Shown: piece by piece, positions 34,740-44,424 of the stretch
Position numbering within the stretch: position 1 is the stretch's first letter
Layout: every line of letters begins with the position of its first letter
Source of the DNA: Brumimicrobium mesophilum
GTDB taxonomy: Bacteria > Bacteroidota > Bacteroidia > Flavobacteriales_D > Crocinitomicaceae
Reading direction: 5' to 3'
Assembly: GCF_003025005.1 (NCBI RefSeq)
Contig: NZ_PVSS01000002.1
Location: 1-64,000 of the forward strand
Length of the DNA stretch: 64,000 bases
The notes under the pieces: model-generated
Told to the model about the DNA's origin: nothing
The model's input: the letters and a program-made list of their open reading frames with translations, nothing else
Database searches by the model: none
Made by a program: the position numbers and the translations under genes

Positions 34740-35555
34740 ATGTCCATGAGTGCTAACTTATATATTGTTCCCCATGATTTTACAAGCGTTGGAGATGCAG
34801 CGCTTGAATATGCTATTTTTTTGGCTAAGCCAAGAAATACTTCGATTACCCTATTACATATTATTAGTAGTCAAAAAGAAGAGAAATCAGCTTATGAGAA
34901 ACTTAACAAAGTGATCGCTGAACTACAATTAGGTTCTGATGATATACATATTGAAGCAAAAGTTGTCGAAGGAAGTATATTCGAGGATATAGCAAAAATA
35001 GCAGCTGACGCAACTGCTCGTCTAATTATAATGGGAACACATGGTGCAAAAGGAATGCAGAAATTATTTGGTTCCTATGCAATGAAAGTTGTAAGTAATT
35101 CCTCTGTTCCTTTTTTAGTTGTTCAAGACGGTGTTGAACATAAATCATTAAAGAATATTGTGGTTCCAATCACTACATCAAAAGAAAGTTTACAAATTAT
35201 TCATCTTGCCGGTGAAATCGCATTGACTTTTGATAGTAAAATTCATGTTATAGCGGAACATCAAACCGATCAACGACTAGCGCAGCAATTAAAAGTCAGA
35301 ATTTCCTTGGTTAAAAATCAATTTGAAGAAAGAGGAATCGATTCTGATATTCATATTTTGAAAGATAAAAAAGCATTTCATTCAGTAGTTATCGAATTTG
35401 CTCAGAAAAATAACTGCGATATGATTGCAGTTTCACACCATTCTGATAGCTTGTTTGCTCAATTCGAAAAATATACCCAAAGCTTAATTACAAACGAAGA
35501 AAACTTTCCTTGTTTAATTGTTAATGCGAAGTTACTCTCGAAACTGTATTACTAA
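34740..35555 (+). CDS. Tandem universal stress protein (UspA family)
   Basis: The 271-residue protein contains two Usp domains. The first runs from about 4 to 132 (LYIVPHDFTSVGDAALEYAI...LIIMGTHGAKGMQKLFGSYA) and shows the nucleotide-binding GxHGxxGxxxxxxG-S/A-like loop. The second runs from about 137 to 266 (IVVPITTSKESLQIIHLAGE) and keeps the strand order but has a degenerate loop (AVSHHSDSLFAQFEKYTQS). Such tandem proteins support survival under stress. It is monocistronic, framed by a terminator upstream and its own promoter. Confidence 0.9.
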   Translation: MSMSANLYIVPHDFTSVGDAALEYAIFLAKPRNTSITLLHIISSQKEEKSAYEKLNKVIAELQLGSDDIHIEAKVVEGSIFEDIAKIAADATARLIIMGTHGAKGMQKLFGSYAMKVVSNSSVPFLVVQDGVEHKSLKNIVVPITTSKESLQIIHLAGEIALTFDSKIHVIAEHQTDQRLAQQLKVRISLVKNQFEERGIDSDIHILKDKKAFHSVVIEFAQKNNCDMIAVSHHSDSLFAQFEKYTQSLITNEENFPCLIVNAKLLSKLYY

Positions 35556-35566
35556 AAAAGTTAAGT

Positions 35567-35574
35567 TAACTTTG
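35567..35574 (+). promoter_or_regulatory. Predicted -7 promoter element for the CvfB-like gene
   Basis: TAACTTTG matches TAnnTTTG and lies 18 bp before the ATG at 35593. Confidence 0.5.
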
Positions 35575-35592
35575 CAGGAGTAAATATTGATT

Positions 35593-36423
35593 ATGGTTTA
35601 TATAGGAGAATACGCAGATTTAAGAATTGACCGTTTCACAAGTGTTGGAGCGTTTTTGGAAGATGACCAGGGTTTCGAGGTTTTATTACCGAACAAATAC
35701 CTAACGGACGACATGGAGGAAAACCAAACGGTAAAAGTTTATATCTATAATGACTCTGAAGATCGTCCTGTAGCCACAACTGAAACTCCAAAAATTGAAC
35801 TTAATGATTTTGCTTTTCTTAAGGTAAAGGCCGTAAGTAATTTTGGAGCCTTCTTAGATTGGGGATTAGAAAAAGACCTATTGGTTCCTTTTAAGGAACA
35901 AACAGCCAAAATGGTAGAAGATGGAGTATATTTAATTAGACTTTATCGTGATGACCAAACAAATCGTTTGGTTGGATCTGCAAGAATAAATCGATATTTG
36001 GAAGATGAAGTTACCGACCTAGAACAAGGTGACGAAGTAGATTTATTTGTAGCCGAAATTTCTGACTTAGGAAGAAAAGTTATCGTTAATGAAAAATACA
36101 GTGGTCTTATTTTTAAAGATCGCCTCGTTCGTCCGTTAAGAAATGGTGAAAGAACTAAAGGTTACGTTGAATTTGTACGTGAAGATGGTAAAATTGATAT
36201 TTCTCTCGTTCCAATTGGATTAGAGAAATTTGATGAATTTTCAGAACAACTTTTGGAATATCTTAAAGCTCACGATGGTGTTAGCCATGTAACGGATAAA
36301 TCTAGTCCTGACCTTATCAGAGATGTGCTAGGGATGAGCAAAAAGTCATTCAAAAAAGCAGTCGGAAATCTATACAAAAACAAGAAAATTAAATTAACCG
36401 ATAAAACAATCGAGTTGATTTAA
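35593..36423 (+). CDS. cvfB: CvfB-like S1 RNA-binding protein
   Basis: The ATG at 35593 (MVYIGEYADLRID) is preferred to an upstream in-frame TTG because it fits the -7 box spacing and the family N-terminus. The product, about 276 residues, shows serial OB/S1-like domains: VGAFLEDDQGFEVLLPNKYL, then FLKVKAVSNFGAFLDWGLEK with the canonical S1 GAFLDWGL turn, then a third S1-like segment, and a C-terminal winged-helix (GMSKKSFKKAVGNLYKNKKI). This is the CvfB/YitL architecture, an RNA-binding protein influencing gene expression. A remarkable 50-bp palindrome follows 25 bp after the stop. Confidence 0.88.
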   Translation: MVYIGEYADLRIDRFTSVGAFLEDDQGFEVLLPNKYLTDDMEENQTVKVYIYNDSEDRPVATTETPKIELNDFAFLKVKAVSNFGAFLDWGLEKDLLVPFKEQTAKMVEDGVYLIRLYRDDQTNRLVGSARINRYLEDEVTDLEQGDEVDLFVAEISDLGRKVIVNEKYSGLIFKDRLVRPLRNGERTKGYVEFVREDGKIDISLVPIGLEKFDEFSEQLLEYLKAHDGVSHVTDKSSPDLIRDVLGMSKKSFKKAVGNLYKNKKIKLTDKTIELI

Positions 36424-36448
36424 GTTAGAAAATATCAATCATGCAATT

Positions 36449-36584
36449 CGAATAAAACAAAAGAGACACACGGCCGTGTGTCTCTTTTGTTTTATTCGTG
36501 TGTTTCCTCTGATTTACACCTGTGTCACTTCTAATTTACACCTGTGTTTCCTCTGTTTTATACATGTGGCTCTTCTGTTTTATA
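36449..36584. repeat. 50-bp perfect palindrome continued by 22-bp tandem repeats
   Basis: Positions 36449-36498 form a perfect palindrome (25-bp arms, centre between 36473 and 36474, within CGGCCG). The right arm (36475-36496) is the first of five tandem 22-bp units at 36475, 36497, 36519, 36541 and 36563. They share the pattern CNTGTGNNNCNTCTNNTTTA followed by two more bases. The left arm is the only inverted unit. The hairpin can terminate transcription from both convergent genes. Confidence 0.92.
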
Positions 36585-36672
36585 CGCTATTAGGCCAAGA
36601 GAAAAGTGTTTCGCTCAACTAACTTTTGGTGTTTTGGGTCAAACATAGTTGGAAACCATCTACAAAACAAAA

Positions 36673-36698
36673 GAGGTTGCCACTTTCGCGACAACCTC
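36673..36698 (-). terminator. Rho-independent terminator after the TPR gene
   Basis: On the minus strand an 11-bp stem beginning GAGGTTG and closing CAACCTC (two or three wobble pairs) encloses a GAAA tetraloop and is followed by TTTTGTTTTG. Confidence 0.85.
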
Positions 36699-36720
36699 TC
36701 AATAATGATAAATCTAATTA

Positions 36721-37935
36721 TTATTCTCCTGCATCAATCGCATCAGCACGCTTCTTATACTCTAACGCTTTGTCAGTATTTCCAGCATTTCTGTGCACTT
36801 GAAACAATACATTCAAAACACCAGAGTTATTAGGATCTTGTTTAATGTAAATTTCTAAAGGTTCAATCGCTTTTTTATACATCTCTTGACTTCTTTTACT
36901 TACATCATCATAATCAGGATTGTTGAAATCCATTTGACTAGCTGTAGTCTTCAATTTTTCTCCTCTTCCTAAGTATAATACTCCAAGATTATATGCCGCT
37001 TCAGCATATTCAGAATCAATTTTAATTGCACGTTTAAGATTAGTTTCTGCCTTTGTATACAACTCCTCTACCTCTTCAGATTTTTGTTGATATCCCTCTT
37101 GCGTGATTTCCATTTTAGAAAAATCAGCATAAGCTTTATCTGCTGCTGTCAAATATATAGAACCCATATTAGAAAACAATATTTTATTTTCTGGTGAAGA
37201 TTTAGCTGCGGCATCAAAGTATGCTTCTGCTTTTACCAAATCACCATTATCAAGAGCAATGTTTACACCCGAAATTGCCAAATCAGCACTTTCTGGGAAT
37301 AACTCAAGAGCACCAGAAATGAAATTTAAAGCCTTCTCTGATTCTCCAGATTTACTCAAGGTATCGATATAGTTTCTTCCAGCAATAATTGCATTTGTTT
37401 TCATTGCTTCTTGCTCCTCTTCAATGTTTGCAATTTGCTTCATTTGATAAGCTCCAGCAAAACCAGCAAAAGCCAATTCATAATTCTTTTGCTTAAACAT
37501 CATCTCACCTATCGTTACCGCTTGAGCAATCTTACGGTTGAAGAATACATCAACATCTTGCTTATAGCGTTTTTTAGATTCGGTGTGCTTAATAGAATTT
37601 GCAATCACATCCTTAATTGAATCACTTCTATATAACATCAAATCCTCATGATTTGTTTTACCCGATAATTCTACTAAACTGTAATTAATTACAGCATTGT
37701 AGTAATTTGCCTTCGGATCAGTCTTAGTTGACTCATCCTTCATCGCAGGATCAATATATCTTTTTGCTTGTAGCAAATAGGTTTTCGCGTTCTTTAAATC
37801 ATCTTTTGCAATTGCAGGTTCGTATTTTTGAAACTCAAGTGCAGCAGAAACAACATTGCTGTTTTGTGAAAACCCTTGCGCACCAACAAAAAAAGTTGCG
37901 CAAATGATTCCTAAATTAACTTTATTCAATTTCAT
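36721..37935 (-). CDS. Exported TPR-repeat protein
   Basis: The 404-residue product has a signal peptide (LGIICATFFVGAQGFSQ) and several tetratricopeptide-like helical pairs, for example ALNFISGALELFPESADLAI, AEAYFDAAAKSSPENKILFS and EAAYNLGVLYLGRGEKL, ending with LNVLFQVHRNAGNTDKALEY. It should be a periplasmic or outer-membrane-associated scaffold. It starts only 20 bp after the gyrA stop and shares its strand, so it is probably expressed from the gyrA transcript. No enzymatic role is apparent. Confidence 0.88.
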   Translation of the reverse strand: MKLNKVNLGIICATFFVGAQGFSQNSNVVSAALEFQKYEPAIAKDDLKNAKTYLLQAKRYIDPAMKDESTKTDPKANYYNAVINYSLVELSGKTNHEDLMLYRSDSIKDVIANSIKHTESKKRYKQDVDVFFNRKIAQAVTIGEMMFKQKNYELAFAGFAGAYQMKQIANIEEEQEAMKTNAIIAGRNYIDTLSKSGESEKALNFISGALELFPESADLAISGVNIALDNGDLVKAEAYFDAAAKSSPENKILFSNMGSIYLTAADKAYADFSKMEITQEGYQQKSEEVEELYTKAETNLKRAIKIDSEYAEAAYNLGVLYLGRGEKLKTTASQMDFNNPDYDDVSKRSQEMYKKAIEPLEIYIKQDPNNSGVLNVLFQVHRNAGNTDKALEYKKRADAIDAGE

Positions 37936-37955
37936 TCTGATTAATTTTTATTGTT

Positions 37956-40562
37956 TTACTCTTCAGTAGTATCATTTTCTGTGCCATCTTCTTCTGATGT
38001 GTCTGTATTTTCAGAATCTGACTCTTTTGAATCAACTTCGTCTCCTTCAACAGATTCACCATCAATGACTTCACCTTCTACTATCTCTACTTCGTCTTCT
38101 TTTGGAACTTTTGCAACAGCTGCTATTTCACCACCTTTCGAAAGGTTGATTACTCTAACTCCTTGAGCAGCACGACCCATCACACGAATTTGATCAACTC
38201 TTGAACGAATTGTAATTCCACGTTTAGTGATAATCATTAAATCATCTTCATCCGTAACATTCAAAATAGCAATTAAATCACCCGTTTTTTCAGTAACAGA
38301 AAGTGTTTTAACACCTTTTCCACCACGGTTCGTTACACGATAAATTGGGTCTCCTGTTTCTGGATCATTAAAGAATGAACGTTTTCCATAACCATTTTCA
38401 GAAACAACCAAAATACTGTTCTCACTGTCTGGTTCTAAACAAATCATTCCAATAACTTCATCGTTTTCTGGACGACTCATTGTTACACCCTTAACACCAA
38501 TTGAGTTTCTTCCTACAGTTCTAACCGTAGACTCATTGAATCGAATAGCATAACCTGATCTTTTCGCTAAGATGATTTCTTGCGTACCGTTTGTTAACTT
38601 GGCACTTAATAATTCATCACCTTCATTAATATTAATTGCATTAATACCGTTAGAACGTGGACGAGAATAAGCTTCTAACTTCGTTTTCTTAATGATACCT
38701 TTCTTAGTACACATAACAATAAAGTTATTGTCAACATACTCTTCATTCGTTAAATCCTCAACGTTGATGTATGCTTTAATTTTATCGTCTTGCTCTATAT
38801 TAATCAAGTTTTGAATCGCTCTTCCTTTAGAAGTTTTACTTCCTTCTGGGACTTCAAACACACGCATCCAGAAGCATTTACCTTTTTCAGTAAATACCAT
38901 TAGATAATTGTGGTTCGTAGCTACAAAAATTGTTTCTAAGAAATCTTTATCTCGCGTAGTAGAACCTTTAGATCCAGTTCCACCTCTATTTTGAACTTTG
39001 TATTCGCTTAAACTTGTGCGTTTTATATAACCCGCGTGAGAAATTGTTACAACAACCTCTTCATCTGGAATTAAATCCTCAATTCTCATCTCTGATGCCG
39101 AGTATTCAATCACAGAACGACGCTCATCACCGTATTTATCACGGATATATTCTAATTCTTCTCGAATGATTGCCATTCTGCGTGACTCATGAGCTAAAAT
39201 ATCTTTCAAGTCGGCAATCGTTAACATTAACTCAGCATATTCTGCTCTTAACTTATCTTGCTCAAGTCCTGTTAATTGTCTCAATCGCATTTCAACAATC
39301 GCACGAGACTGAAGATCTGAAAGTTCAAAACGCTTAATTAAGTTTTCTCTAGCTTCATCAGGACTACTAGACGCACGTATGATCTTAATTACTTCATCAA
39401 TATTATCTGATGCAATGATTAATCCTTCTAAAAGATGAGCTCTTTCTTCTGCTTTCTTTAATTCGTATTTAGTTCTTCTTACAATCACTTCGTGACGGAA
39501 CTCAACGAATTTTTCAATCATTTGTTTTAAGTTCAACAACTCAGGTCGACCATCAACCAAACAAATGTTATTAACTGAAAATGAGGTTTGTAAAGACGTG
39601 TATTTAAATAACTTATTTAACACAACATTAGGAATAGCATCACGCTTCAATTCATAAACAACGCGTAAACCATTACGGTCAGATTCATCACGGATATCAG
39701 TAATCCCTTCGATTCTGCCTTCATTTACCATGTCTGCAGTTTTCTTGATCATATCTGCCTTATTCACTTGATAAGGAATTTCAGATACTACAATATGTTC
39801 ACGACCGTGTTTATTTTCTTCAATAATTGCCTTAGCACGAATTACAACACGTCCTTTTCCAGTTTCAAAAGCAGATTTTACACCATCATAACCATAAATG
39901 ATTCCTCCAGTTGGGAAATCAGGAGCGGTAATGTGCTTCATTAAACCGTCAATCTCTATCTCTTTATCATCAACATACGCAATTGTACCGTTAATAACTT
40001 CTGTCAAGTTATGCGGTGCCATATTTGTTGCCATACCCACGGCAATTCCACTTGCTCCATTAATTAGAAGATTAGGAATTTTCGTAGGTAAAACCGTAGG
40101 CTCAGTTAAACTATCATCAAAATTTGGAATGAAATCAACAGTATCTTTGTCAAGATCACCCAACATTTCTTCAGAAATCTTTCTTAAACGTGCCTCAGTA
40201 TAACGCATTGCGGCTGGACTATCGCCATCCATTGAACCAAAGTTACCTTGTCCATCAACCAAAGGATAACGCAATGACCAATATTGAGCCATACGTACCA
40301 TTGTATCATAAACTGAACTATCACCATGCGGGTGGTATTTACCCAAAACCTCACCAACGATTCTCGCTGATTTTTTATGTGCCTTGTTGGAGTAAACTCC
40401 TAAGTCTTGCATTCCATAGAGTACGCGTCTGTGTACTGGTTTAAATCCATCACGTACATCTGGAAGAGCACGCGAAACAATTACTGACATCGAGTAATCG
40501 ATGTAAGCGGATTTCATTTCATCTTCGATATTAATCTTAATGATTCTTTCTCCTTCTGCCAT
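37956..40562 (-). CDS. gyrA: DNA gyrase subunit A
   Basis: The 868-residue protein is the DNA breakage-rejoining subunit that, with GyrB, introduces negative supercoils. The N-terminal part has the GyrA fold with [20 protein letters not shown] and the catalytic Tyr in [10 protein letters not shown] (Tyr121). The quinolone-resistance-determining segment reads GDSSVYD with Ser82 and Asp86, the wild-type susceptible residues. The C-terminal beta-pinwheel includes a GyrA-box-like [10 protein letters not shown]. An acidic tail rich in Glu and Asp closes the protein. The TPR gene follows after 20 bp. Confidence 0.97.
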   Translation of the reverse strand: MAEGERIIKINIEDEMKSAYIDYSMSVIVSRALPDVRDGFKPVHRRVLYGMQDLGVYSNKAHKKSARIVGEVLGKYHPHGDSSVYDTMVRMAQYWSLRYPLVDGQGNFGSMDGDSPAAMRYTEARLRKISEEMLGDLDKDTVDFIPNFDDSLTEPTVLPTKIPNLLINGASGIAVGMATNMAPHNLTEVINGTIAYVDDKEIEIDGLMKHITAPDFPTGGIIYGYDGVKSAFETGKGRVVIRAKAIIEENKHGREHIVVSEIPYQVNKADMIKKTADMVNEGRIEGITDIRDESDRNGLRVVYELKRDAIPNVVLNKLFKYTSLQTSFSVNNICLVDGRPELLNLKQMIEKFVEFRHEVIVRRTKYELKKAEERAHLLEGLIIASDNIDEVIKIIRASSSPDEARENLIKRFELSDLQSRAIVEMRLRQLTGLEQDKLRAEYAELMLTIADLKDILAHESRRMAIIREELEYIRDKYGDERRSVIEYSASEMRIEDLIPDEEVVVTISHAGYIKRTSLSEYKVQNRGGTGSKGSTTRDKDFLETIFVATNHNYLMVFTEKGKCFWMRVFEVPEGSKTSKGRAIQNLINIEQDDKIKAYINVEDLTNEEYVDNNFIVMCTKKGIIKKTKLEAYSRPRSNGINAININEGDELLSAKLTNGTQEIILAKRSGYAIRFNESTVRTVGRNSIGVKGVTMSRPENDEVIGMICLEPDSENSILVVSENGYGKRSFFNDPETGDPIYRVTNRGGKGVKTLSVTEKTGDLIAILNVTDEDDLMIITKRGITIRSRVDQIRVMGRAAQGVRVINLSKGGEIAAVAKVPKEDEVEIVEGEVIDGESVEGDEVDSKESDSENTDTSEEDGTENDTTEE

Positions 40563-40720
40563 CTTGTCATTTAATTTATTACTGCACGAAAGTTGCGTGC
40601 TTTTAGAATGTCCGAAAATAAGGATTTAAATCAAGGTAGAGGGTAGTATTTTTATTAATTATAAACAAAAACCTGTGAATAATTGTGGAGAACTTAAACC
40701 TTTCACTTGCTAAATCGTTT

Positions 40721-40728
40721 TATTTTTG
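40721..40728 (+). promoter_or_regulatory. Predicted -7 promoter element for clpC
   Basis: TATTTTTG matches TAnnTTTG, 57 bp before the preferred ATG at 40786, in the divergent gyrA-clpC gap. Confidence 0.45.
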
Positions 40729-40785
40729 AAAGTGTTATTTACTCATTAAGTAAGCAACACAAAATTTATGTATATTCGTAAAACT

Positions 40786-43338
40786 ATGGAAGCAAAATTT
40801 TCACCAAGAGTAAAAGACGTTATCAACTTTAGTCGAGAGGAAGCTCTTCGATTAGGGAATGATTATATAGGTGTCGAACACCTACTGCTTGGTCTAATTC
40901 GTGAAGGAGAAGGCTTGGGCATACGCGTATTAAAAGAGTTTAACTTAGATTTAGAACAAATACGATATCAAATCGAATCGTATTTGAATAAATCTTCAAA
41001 TAATTCAGCAAAAGATTTAACCAATATACCATTGGTAAAACAAGCTGAAAAAGTACTAAAAATCACATATTTAGAAGCAAAGTTATTTAAAAGCCCGGTA
41101 ATTGGAACTGAACATTTGTTACTGTCTATATTAAAGGACGAAAACAATGTGGCTTGCAGAACTTTGAACAGATATGGTGTGATATATGACAACATTAAAG
41201 ATGAAATTGAAGCTATGTTAGAAGAAAATAACCCAAGGGCTGAATTCCCTGGTGCTGGTGAAGGTAGCGGAGACGCTGGTTTTGCTGGTAGTGGACCAAC
41301 TGGAGGTGGTGCTAGAAAATCAGGAGATACAAAGTCGAAAACGCCTGTATTAGACAATTTCGGTAGAGATTTAACCAAACTTGCAGAAAATGATCAACTT
41401 GATCCAATCGTTGGACGAGAAAAAGAAATTGAACGTGTAAGTCAAATCTTATCACGTAGAAAAAAGAACAATCCTATTCTTATAGGTGAACCTGGAGTTG
41501 GTAAAAGTGCCATCGCTGAAGGTTTAGCATTAAGAATTGTACAACGTAAAGTTTCGCGTGTACTTTTTGATAAAAGAATTGTATCACTTGATTTGGCTTC
41601 ACTAGTTGCGGGCACAAAATACCGTGGTCAGTTTGAAGAACGTATGAAAGCTGTAATGGCTGAAATCGAAAAAAACAGAGATGTCATTCTTTTCATTGAT
41701 GAGATTCATACTATAGTTGGTGCTGGAGGAGCAAGTGGTTCTTTAGATGCTTCTAACATGTTCAAACCTGCATTGGCAAGAGGAGAACTCCAAGCAATTG
41801 GTGCAACGACGCTTGATGAATACCGTCAACATATTGAAAAAGATGGTGCTTTAGAACGTCGTTTCCAAAAAGTATTGGTTGAACCAACTACTGCAGAAGA
41901 AACTGTTGAAATTTTGAACAACATTAAGGAGCGTTATGAAGATCACCACAGTGTGACTTATACTCCAGAAGCCATTAAAGCTTGTGTTTCTTTAACTGAT
42001 AGATATATTTCAGATCGCCATTTACCAGACAAGGCTATTGATGCTTTGGATGAAGTAGGTTCTCGTGTTCACTTAACGAACATTAATGTACCGAAACAAA
42101 TTATCGATATTGAAGGGAAAATTGAAGAAATTAAAGACAAGAAGAATGATGTAATTAAGTCTCAGCAATATGAAAAAGCTGCTGAACTTCGTGACTCTGA
42201 AAAGAAACTTCAAGATGAACTCGAAGAAGAGAAATTAAAGTGGGAAGAAGATACTAAGAATCATAAAGTAACTGTCACTGAAGAAAATGTTGCAGATGTT
42301 GTGGCAATGATGACCGGTATTCCGGTCCAACGAATCGCTGAAAAAGAAAGTGGTAAGTTGGCAAAAATGTATGAAGAAGTTAGAAGTCATATTATTGGAC
42401 AAGACGAGGCTGTTTCTAAGGTTGTGAAAGCAATTCAAAGAAACCGTGCGGGATTAAAAGATCCTAACAAGCCAATCGGTTCATTCTTCTTCCTAGGGCC
42501 AACAGGAGTTGGTAAAACATTATTGGCTAAAGTATTGGCTAGACAAATGTTTGACTCAGAAGAAGCTTTAATTAGAGTTGATATGTCTGAATACATGGAG
42601 AAATTCTCTATTTCTAGACTAGTTGGAGCACCTCCAGGATACGTTGGATACGAAGAAGGTGGTCAATTAACTGAAAAAGTGAGAAGAAAGCCCTACTCTA
42701 TCATTCTTTTAGATGAGATTGAAAAAGCGCATCCAGATGTATTCAATATCTTATTGCAAGCTTTAGACGAAGGTCACATGACTGATGGATTAGGTCGTAA
42801 AATCGATTTTAAAAACACAATTGTTATTATGACTTCTAACATTGGAGCAAGACAATTGCAAGACTTCGGAACAGGTGTTGGATTTGGAACTGCAGCAAGA
42901 GCAGCAGCAACTGATGATGATCAAAAATCAGTAATTCAAAGTGCATTGCGTAAAGCGTTCTCACCAGAATTCTTAAACCGAGTAGACGATATGATTATGT
43001 TCAAATCTCTTGAACGTGAAGATATTCATAAGATTATTGATTTGGAATTGGTTCACTTATATAAGCGTATTAATAACTTAGGTTATGAAATCGAATTGGA
43101 TGATGCAGCGAAAGACTTTATTGTTGACAAGGGATACGATTCTAAATTTGGAGCTAGACCATTGAGTCGTGCGATTCAAAAATACATTGAAGATCCATTG
43201 GCTGAACAAATCATCAATGCTTCAATCAAAGAAGGAGACAAAATAAAAATGACTTTGAACGAGGCAAAAGATGCTTTGACCACCGAAGTTGAAAAAGGTG
43301 AGAAAAAAGTGAATGATGCAAAAGAAGATGAAAAATAA
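40786..43338 (+). CDS. clpC: ClpC-type AAA+ unfoldase of the Clp protease
   Basis: The start at 40786 ([13 protein letters not shown]) is preferred to one 18 bases upstream because ClpC proteins begin with this segment. The 850-residue protein has a double Clp N domain, a Gly-rich linker ([15 protein letters not shown]), AAA+ domain 1 with Walker A GEPGVGKS and Walker B LFIDEIHT, a UVR-like middle helix ([16 protein letters not shown]), and AAA+ domain 2 with GPTGVGKT and [13 protein letters not shown]. The late IGF-type ClpP loop is degenerate, around [10 protein letters not shown]. It unfolds substrates for ClpP in the cytoplasm. A terminator follows. Confidence 0.96.
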   Translation: MEAKFSPRVKDVINFSREEALRLGNDYIGVEHLLLGLIREGEGLGIRVLKEFNLDLEQIRYQIESYLNKSSNNSAKDLTNIPLVKQAEKVLKITYLEAKLFKSPVIGTEHLLLSILKDENNVACRTLNRYGVIYDNIKDEIEAMLEENNPRAEFPGAGEGSGDAGFAGSGPTGGGARKSGDTKSKTPVLDNFGRDLTKLAENDQLDPIVGREKEIERVSQILSRRKKNNPILIGEPGVGKSAIAEGLALRIVQRKVSRVLFDKRIVSLDLASLVAGTKYRGQFEERMKAVMAEIEKNRDVILFIDEIHTIVGAGGASGSLDASNMFKPALARGELQAIGATTLDEYRQHIEKDGALERRFQKVLVEPTTAEETVEILNNIKERYEDHHSVTYTPEAIKACVSLTDRYISDRHLPDKAIDALDEVGSRVHLTNINVPKQIIDIEGKIEEIKDKKNDVIKSQQYEKAAELRDSEKKLQDELEEEKLKWEEDTKNHKVTVTEENVADVVAMMTGIPVQRIAEKESGKLAKMYEEVRSHIIGQDEAVSKVVKAIQRNRAGLKDPNKPIGSFFFLGPTGVGKTLLAKVLARQMFDSEEALIRVDMSEYMEKFSISRLVGAPPGYVGYEEGGQLTEKVRRKPYSIILLDEIEKAHPDVFNILLQALDEGHMTDGLGRKIDFKNTIVIMTSNIGARQLQDFGTGVGFGTAARAAATDDDQKSVIQSALRKAFSPEFLNRVDDMIMFKSLEREDIHKIIDLELVHLYKRINNLGYEIELDDAAKDFIVDKGYDSKFGARPLSRAIQKYIEDPLAEQIINASIKEGDKIKMTLNEAKDALTTEVEKGEKKVNDAKEDEK

Positions 43339-43359
43339 ACCTTAATATTTTTAATAGAA

Positions 43360-43386
43360 GGGAGTGTTTTAATGCTCCCTTTTTTT
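43360..43386 (+). terminator. Rho-independent terminator after clpC
   Basis: The stem GGGAG/CTCCC extended by wobble pairs (43360-43379) is followed by a run of seven T. Confidence 0.8.
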
Positions 43387-43397
43387 ATTCTTTCAAT

Positions 43398-44276
43398 ATG
43401 AAAAAACTATCCTTACTCCTATTGTTTGCTTTGTCATTCAATACTTACAACGCTCAAGTAAACCCTAACTTGGTTGATATTCCTCATGAAGTTTTTGTGA
43501 ATGAAGGAAAAACCGATTTCAATAAAATCCTTTCTCAGGATACATCTATCATGAGTAAAGTAAGAGATCTCCACAGATTTAATGAATTGAGTCATGATTT
43601 AACTATACAAACCAATAATTTTGATGAGTATTGGGAAAGATATGCTTCACAATGGTATTCTTTCAAATTCCATAAAAATCAAGAGGCAATGTTATTATTC
43701 ATGGGTCTTAAAAATGATTTGGATGAAAGAGAATATGTTGAGATATTTGACTTAGAAAAAGGAATAGAGCAAAAAGGAGTGTATGGAAATGTTGGAAGAC
43801 TTTTAGCCTACAAATTTCACCCGCTAACAAATGAGCTTATACTTTACACACATAAATACCCTTGTTGTGCAGGTGCTAGCCACAATATTTACCGCATCAG
43901 AAAAGTAAATGACAAATTAAAAGTTGAGGACCGATTCTTTGTAGGAAGAGACTCCGGAGATATGGTAGGTCCATTTTTCCCTGAGAAAGTAAACTTCTCT
44001 GACAAATACCACAAACTAGACAAAAAAACTGAACTTCGTTGGTCTCCTGCAATAGTAAATGAAAATGCATTTGAGGATTATACAGAATCAAATTTGATTA
44101 TCAATTACAACAAAGGTGCAACATACAAAATTCTACATGAGAAAAACGATTGGCAATTTGTCGTGTTTTTTAACGGTATAGCCGAAGAACAAAGTATGGT
44201 TTTGAACTATACGAATTTCAAGAACAAAGGAGTTTATGGATGGATTAAGGTGGTAAATACGACTAAGAATTTATAG
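43398..44276 (+). CDS. Exported protein, function unknown
   Basis: The 292-residue product has a signal peptide (LSLLLLFALSFNTYNAQ). The mature part includes the block HPLTNELILYTHKYPCCAGASHNIYRIR with a Cys-Cys pair and a C-terminal strand-rich segment (TYKILHEKNDWQFVVFF) that recalls a bacterial SH3-like domain. It lies between the clpC terminator and cca, 12 bp after the T-run, so its promoter would overlap the terminator. I do not recognise a family. Confidence 0.65.
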   Translation: MKKLSLLLLFALSFNTYNAQVNPNLVDIPHEVFVNEGKTDFNKILSQDTSIMSKVRDLHRFNELSHDLTIQTNNFDEYWERYASQWYSFKFHKNQEAMLLFMGLKNDLDEREYVEIFDLEKGIEQKGVYGNVGRLLAYKFHPLTNELILYTHKYPCCAGASHNIYRIRKVNDKLKVEDRFFVGRDSGDMVGPFFPEKVNFSDKYHKLDKKTELRWSPAIVNENAFEDYTESNLIINYNKGATYKILHEKNDWQFVVFFNGIAEEQSMVLNYTNFKNKGVYGWIKVVNTTKNL

Positions 44277-44408
44277 TTTTAAATGGATTGGGTGGATTTG
44301 AAAATCAAAGTAAATTCATTAATCCAAAGAATCAAAGAACAGCCAATTGGGTGGAATTTTCAAACTCCTTATTCACTTGGCTCTATCTCATCTTTCCCAA
44401 AAGTTCAG

Positions 44409-44416
44409 TATATTTG
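44409..44416 (+). promoter_or_regulatory. Predicted -7 promoter element for cca
   Basis: TATATTTG is a perfect TAnnTTTG match only 8 bp before the ATG at 44425. It implies a near-leaderless mRNA and argues against the upstream in-frame start at 44347. Confidence 0.55.
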
Positions 44417-44424
44417 CACCCGAA

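Noticed and set aside
36475-36584. CRISPR array considered for the regularly spaced 22-bp units
   Set aside because: The units abut with no spacers, have diverged, and no cas genes are near.
36606-36833. 75-residue frame after the tandem repeats
   Set aside because: It spans the terminator of the TPR gene and the TPR coding sequence in the opposite frame.
39898-40203. 101-residue plus-strand frame over gyrA
   Set aside because: It is an antisense shadow of gyrA with no start signal or family.
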